A stretch of 64,000 bases of DNA from an uncultured Woeseiaceae bacterium (lineage in GTDB: Bacteria > Pseudomonadota > Gammaproteobacteria > Steroidobacterales > Woeseiaceae). Below are positions 61,841 to 64,000 of the stretch, piece after piece. The notes beneath the pieces are model-generated. The model was not told where the DNA came from and did no database searches. It worked only from the letters and a program-made list of their open reading frames with translations. The stretch spans positions 19,506-83,505 of the forward strand of contig CALZMQ010000014.1 in the NCBI GenBank assembly GCA_945788625.1, read 5' to 3'. Made by a program: the position numbers and the translations under genes. Each line of letters starts with the position of its first letter. The stretch's first letter is position 1.

Positions 61841-62514
61841 GCGCGTCCAGAGACACGGCCAGCCCTAGCTCCTTGCGGCTTGTGCTGACGCTGGCGATCG
61901 CCGGGCTGATTTCCGGCATCGCGATCATTGGCATCTACGAATCGACCCTGCCCACGATTACCGCGAACAAGGCACGCGAATTGCGTGCAGCCGTTTTCAA
62001 GGTACTGCCGGGCGTCAGCCAGATGCAGGCACTCGTTTACCGGGACGGCGAACTCGTTGCCCTGGCAGAGGCGGACAAGGATGAGTCTGTCGTTTATGGC
62101 GGCTACGACGAGCGTGGCGAGTTCGTTGGCTACGCTGTTCCGGGCGCGGGCCCGGGCTTCCAGGACACGATTGCACTGCTGTACGGCTACGTGCCCGCGG
62201 AACAACAGGTCGTCGGCATGGAGATTCTCGAGAGCCGGGAGACGCCGGGTCTGGGCGACAAGATTTACAAGGACGCCGAATTCGTGGCCGGTTTCGGCGC
62301 CTTATCCACAGAGCCGGAAATCATCGCGGTCAAGAAAGGCAGCAAGGCAGCGCCCAACGAGATCGATGCGATTACCGGGGCGACGATTTCTTCCAAAGCC
62401 GTCGTCAGGATTATCAACGAGGCTCACGTCGAATGGTCGGAACGGCTGCCGCCACCGGGATCGGAGCCGGCTCTCAACGAGTCCGAGTCGGGCGGCACCG
62501 GGGCAGGACGATGA
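61837..62514 (+). CDS. rnfG: Rnf complex FMN subunit RnfG
   Basis: A 225-residue protein with one N-terminal helix (LVLTLAIAGLISGIAIIGI) and a periplasmic FMN-binding domain. DAITGATISSKAVVRIINE holds the covalent FMN attachment threonine. ETPGLGDKIYKDAEFV is also conserved. A short acidic, Ser/Gly-rich tail follows. Overlaps rnfD and rnfE by ATGA. Confidence 0.95.
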   Translation: MSASRDTASPSSLRLVLTLAIAGLISGIAIIGIYESTLPTITANKARELRAAVFKVLPGVSQMQALVYRDGELVALAEADKDESVVYGGYDERGEFVGYAVPGAGPGFQDTIALLYGYVPAEQQVVGMEILESRETPGLGDKIYKDAEFVAGFGALSTEPEIIAVKKGSKAAPNEIDAITGATISSKAVVRIINEAHVEWSERLPPPGSEPALNESESGGTGAGR

Positions 62515-63152
62515 AGAAGAACGAATCCTACGAGGAATTTGTCAAGGGTGTCTGGCGCGACAACCCGGTGTTCGTGCAAGTGCTGGGTATGTGCCCGATG
62601 CTCGCGGTCACAAACTCCGCGATCAACGCCATTGCCATGGGTTTGGCGACCTTCTTCGTGCTGGTGGGATCGAGCATTCTCGTGTCGAGCTTCCGCCACT
62701 GGATCCCGAAACAGGTGCGCATCTCGTGCTTCATCATCATCATCGCGACCTTCGTCACAATAGCGGACTACACGCTGCTTGCGCTCGTCCCCAAGGTGCA
62801 CAAGGAACTGGGCGCCTTCATTCCGCTGATCGTCGCGAATTGCCTGATACTGGGCAGGCAGGAGGCATTCGCATCGCGCTACCCGACGCGCCTCGCCGTG
62901 TTCGATGCCATGGGCATGGCCGCCGGTTTCCTGCTGGCGCTGTTCTCCCTCGGCGCGGTACGGGAGATACTCGGTGATGGGGCGCTGTTCGGCGTCAAGC
63001 TCTTCGGCGAGAACTTCGAACCCTGGGTGATCATGATCCTGCCGCCGGGCGGCTTCCTGACACTCGGCGTCATTCTGCTTTTCTTCAACTGGTTCAAGTA
63101 CAAGAAAGACGAGTTCCTGGCCGAGGTTGCCGAAGCAGAGAGGAGCAGTTGA
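62511..63152 (+). CDS. rnfE: Rnf complex membrane subunit RnfE
   Basis: A 213-residue six-helix subunit. VQVLGMCPMLAVTNSA and VANCLILGRQEAFAS carry the two cysteines that, together with those of RnfA, hold the transmembrane iron-sulphur site. REILGDGALFG matches the family. Overlaps rnfG (ATGA) and rnfA (TGATG). Confidence 0.95.
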   Translation: MKKNESYEEFVKGVWRDNPVFVQVLGMCPMLAVTNSAINAIAMGLATFFVLVGSSILVSSFRHWIPKQVRISCFIIIIATFVTIADYTLLALVPKVHKELGAFIPLIVANCLILGRQEAFASRYPTRLAVFDAMGMAAGFLLALFSLGAVREILGDGALFGVKLFGENFEPWVIMILPPGGFLTLGVILLFFNWFKYKKDEFLAEVAEAERSS

Positions 63153-63730
63153 TGGACAACCTGCTGTGGATCTTCATAAGCGCGTTACTCGTCAACAATT
63201 TCGTGCTGACCTATTTCCTCGGCCTCTGTCCGTTTCTCGGCGTATCCAACTCGCTGGAAACCTCGGCGCGGCTCGGGCTCGCGACGACCTTCGTGATGCT
63301 CGTAACGGCTGTTTGCGCCTGGGTACTCAATACTTACGTGCTGATTCACGCCCCGTATCTGCGGCTGATCTGCTTCATTGTCGTCATCGCCAGCACTGTG
63401 CAATTCATCGAGATGCTGATCAAGAAACTGAGCCCCGCCCTGTTTCGCGCAATGGGTATTTTCCTGCCGCTGATCACGACGAATTGCGCAATCCTGGGAC
63501 TCGCGATTTTTGCGACCAACCGCGGCTACGGATTCGTGGAAGGCATCGTCTACGCGCTCGGCGCCGGTATCGGGTTCACACTTGCGCTGGTGCTGCTGGC
63601 AGGCTTGCGTGAAGAGGCGGAGCTATCCAGTATTCCCAAACTGATCCAGGGCACGGCCATGAACCTGATCATCGCCGGTATCCTGTCGATGGCGTTCATG
63701 GGTTTCGCCGGGCTGTTCAGTTCGTCATGA
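63152..63730 (+). CDS. rnfA: Rnf complex membrane subunit RnfA
   Basis: A 192-residue six-helix subunit. LVNNFVLTYFLGLCPFLGVSN and ITTNCAILGLAIFA supply the two iron-site cysteines paired with RnfE. The gene completes the B-C-D-G-E-A set; the small cysteine-cluster gene starts ten bases later. Confidence 0.95.
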   Translation: MDNLLWIFISALLVNNFVLTYFLGLCPFLGVSNSLETSARLGLATTFVMLVTAVCAWVLNTYVLIHAPYLRLICFIVVIASTVQFIEMLIKKLSPALFRAMGIFLPLITTNCAILGLAIFATNRGYGFVEGIVYALGAGIGFTLALVLLAGLREEAELSSIPKLIQGTAMNLIIAGILSMAFMGFAGLFSSS

Positions 63731-63740
63731 AGGAGACTGC

Positions 63741-63917
63741 ATGACAAGCTATCTCGTACCGTTGCTGGCGATCGTCCTCTTGTGCGCACTCTGGGCGATC
63801 TTCCAGCTAGGGCTGTCGAAGCACGACCCCGATGCGACGACGAGATCGACGAAATGCGGTGCATGCGATGAGCGCTGCGAACGATTAGATCGCGAAAGCA
63901 ACGCGAACTTAGAATGA
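63741..63917 (+). CDS. 58-residue membrane protein with CxxCxxxC cluster, NqrM-like candidate
   Basis: A short gene with AAGGAG five bases before ATG, ten bases after rnfA. One N-terminal helix (YLVPLLAIVLLCALWAIFQL) is followed by a cytoplasmic-type tail with KCGACDERCERL. The layout (one helix, then clustered cysteines) is that of NqrM (DUF539), which helps load iron into the NqrD/NqrE site homologous to RnfA/RnfE. Similarity is in layout only. Its last nine bases overlap the end of a gene on the opposite strand. Confidence 0.65.
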   Translation: MTSYLVPLLAIVLLCALWAIFQLGLSKHDPDATTRSTKCGACDERCERLDRESNANLE

Positions 63918-64000
63918 CAGGTGCAATTCGAGGAACAGTTGTTCCCTGTTTTGGGCTGGATTTTGTGGAATGCCGCTATAGTCGCGATACCCGGCGCGAG
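63909..64000 (-). CDS. C-terminus of an outer-membrane barrel protein (cut by window edge)
   Basis: About 30 C-terminal residues are visible, ending REQLFLELHLSF before TAA at 63909. The alternating hydrophobic pattern and terminal phenylalanine are the outer-membrane barrel insertion signal. GYRDYSGIPQNPAQN just before is not enough to name the family. It converges with the cysteine-cluster gene. Confidence 0.5.
   Translation of the reverse strand, partial: RAGYRDYSGIPQNPAQNREQLFLELHLSF

Noticed and set aside
1..64000. CRISPR arrays, rRNA, tRNA, complete insertion sequences
   Set aside because: No regularly spaced repeats, no cloverleaf and no transposase were found on either strand.

Overview
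The window is a gene-dense, high-GC stretch of chromosome from what looks like a respiratory gammaproteobacterium. Supporting signs are LexA and CRP sites of the gammaproteobacterial type, phasins, PrpE, an M48 protease with lipoprotein neighbours, many lipoboxes and outer-membrane barrels, and several c-type cytochromes. No rRNA gene is present to place it. A Woeseiales-like sediment lineage is only a guess.

Layout. 1-3160 (minus strand): hypC-hypB-hypD-hypF, NiFe-hydrogenase maturation, with hypF cut by the window edge. 3305-15544: housekeeping and metabolic genes. These are a diheme cytochrome c with an amidohydrolase, a CrtI/RetSat-like oxidoreductase, a tandem universal stress protein, a molybdenum-hydroxylase maturation pair (MocA-like nucleotidyltransferase and XdhC) beside a TauE exporter, a CBM9-like/DUF5916 outer-membrane protein, a hemolysin-III protein and a lipoprotein 5'-nucleotidase. 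15541-17728 is a scrapyard: an orphan acyl-CoA-ligase fragment, a degenerate Nudix gene, and a broken DUF222-HNH endonuclease gene preceded by an excellent LexA box. 17764-19060: polyhydroxyalkanoate granule genes. 19191-24436: lipoprotein/M48 protease operon, then a TetR regulator divergent from an octaheme cytochrome of the tetrathionate-reductase family. 24558-33837: envelope and signalling genes, ending in an unrecognised three-gene operon that includes a trypsin-like protein with a discoidin-like tail. 34016-42814: prpE, an EF-G paralogue, a CRP-controlled gene, a YidB-like gene with no ordinary start codon, a DUF3592 protein, a transporter and a cNMP-binding protein. 43661-48249: a quinol-oxidising type module (tetraheme cytochrome, four-cluster ferredoxin, NrfD, DUF2339, cytochrome c) without a catalytic subunit.

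48704-63917 is the most striking region, a tightly overlapping eleven-gene operon. It joins a 2-oxoacid:ferredoxin oxidoreductase (korA, korB) to a complete Rnf complex (rnfB, C, D, G, E, A). Between these lie two very large proteins that resemble pyruvate:ferredoxin oxidoreductase but have lost the thiamine-diphosphate motif. The operon ends with a 58-residue membrane protein carrying a cysteine cluster, which may serve iron insertion into RnfA/RnfE. The first gene is an in-frame fusion of a phage-integrase N-terminal domain to KorA. The natural reading is an oxoacid-driven, ferredoxin-linked entry point to the membrane ion/electron pump, with the pseudo-PFOR proteins as electron-transfer scaffolds; this is inference.

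No tRNA, rRNA, CRISPR array or intact insertion sequence was found.
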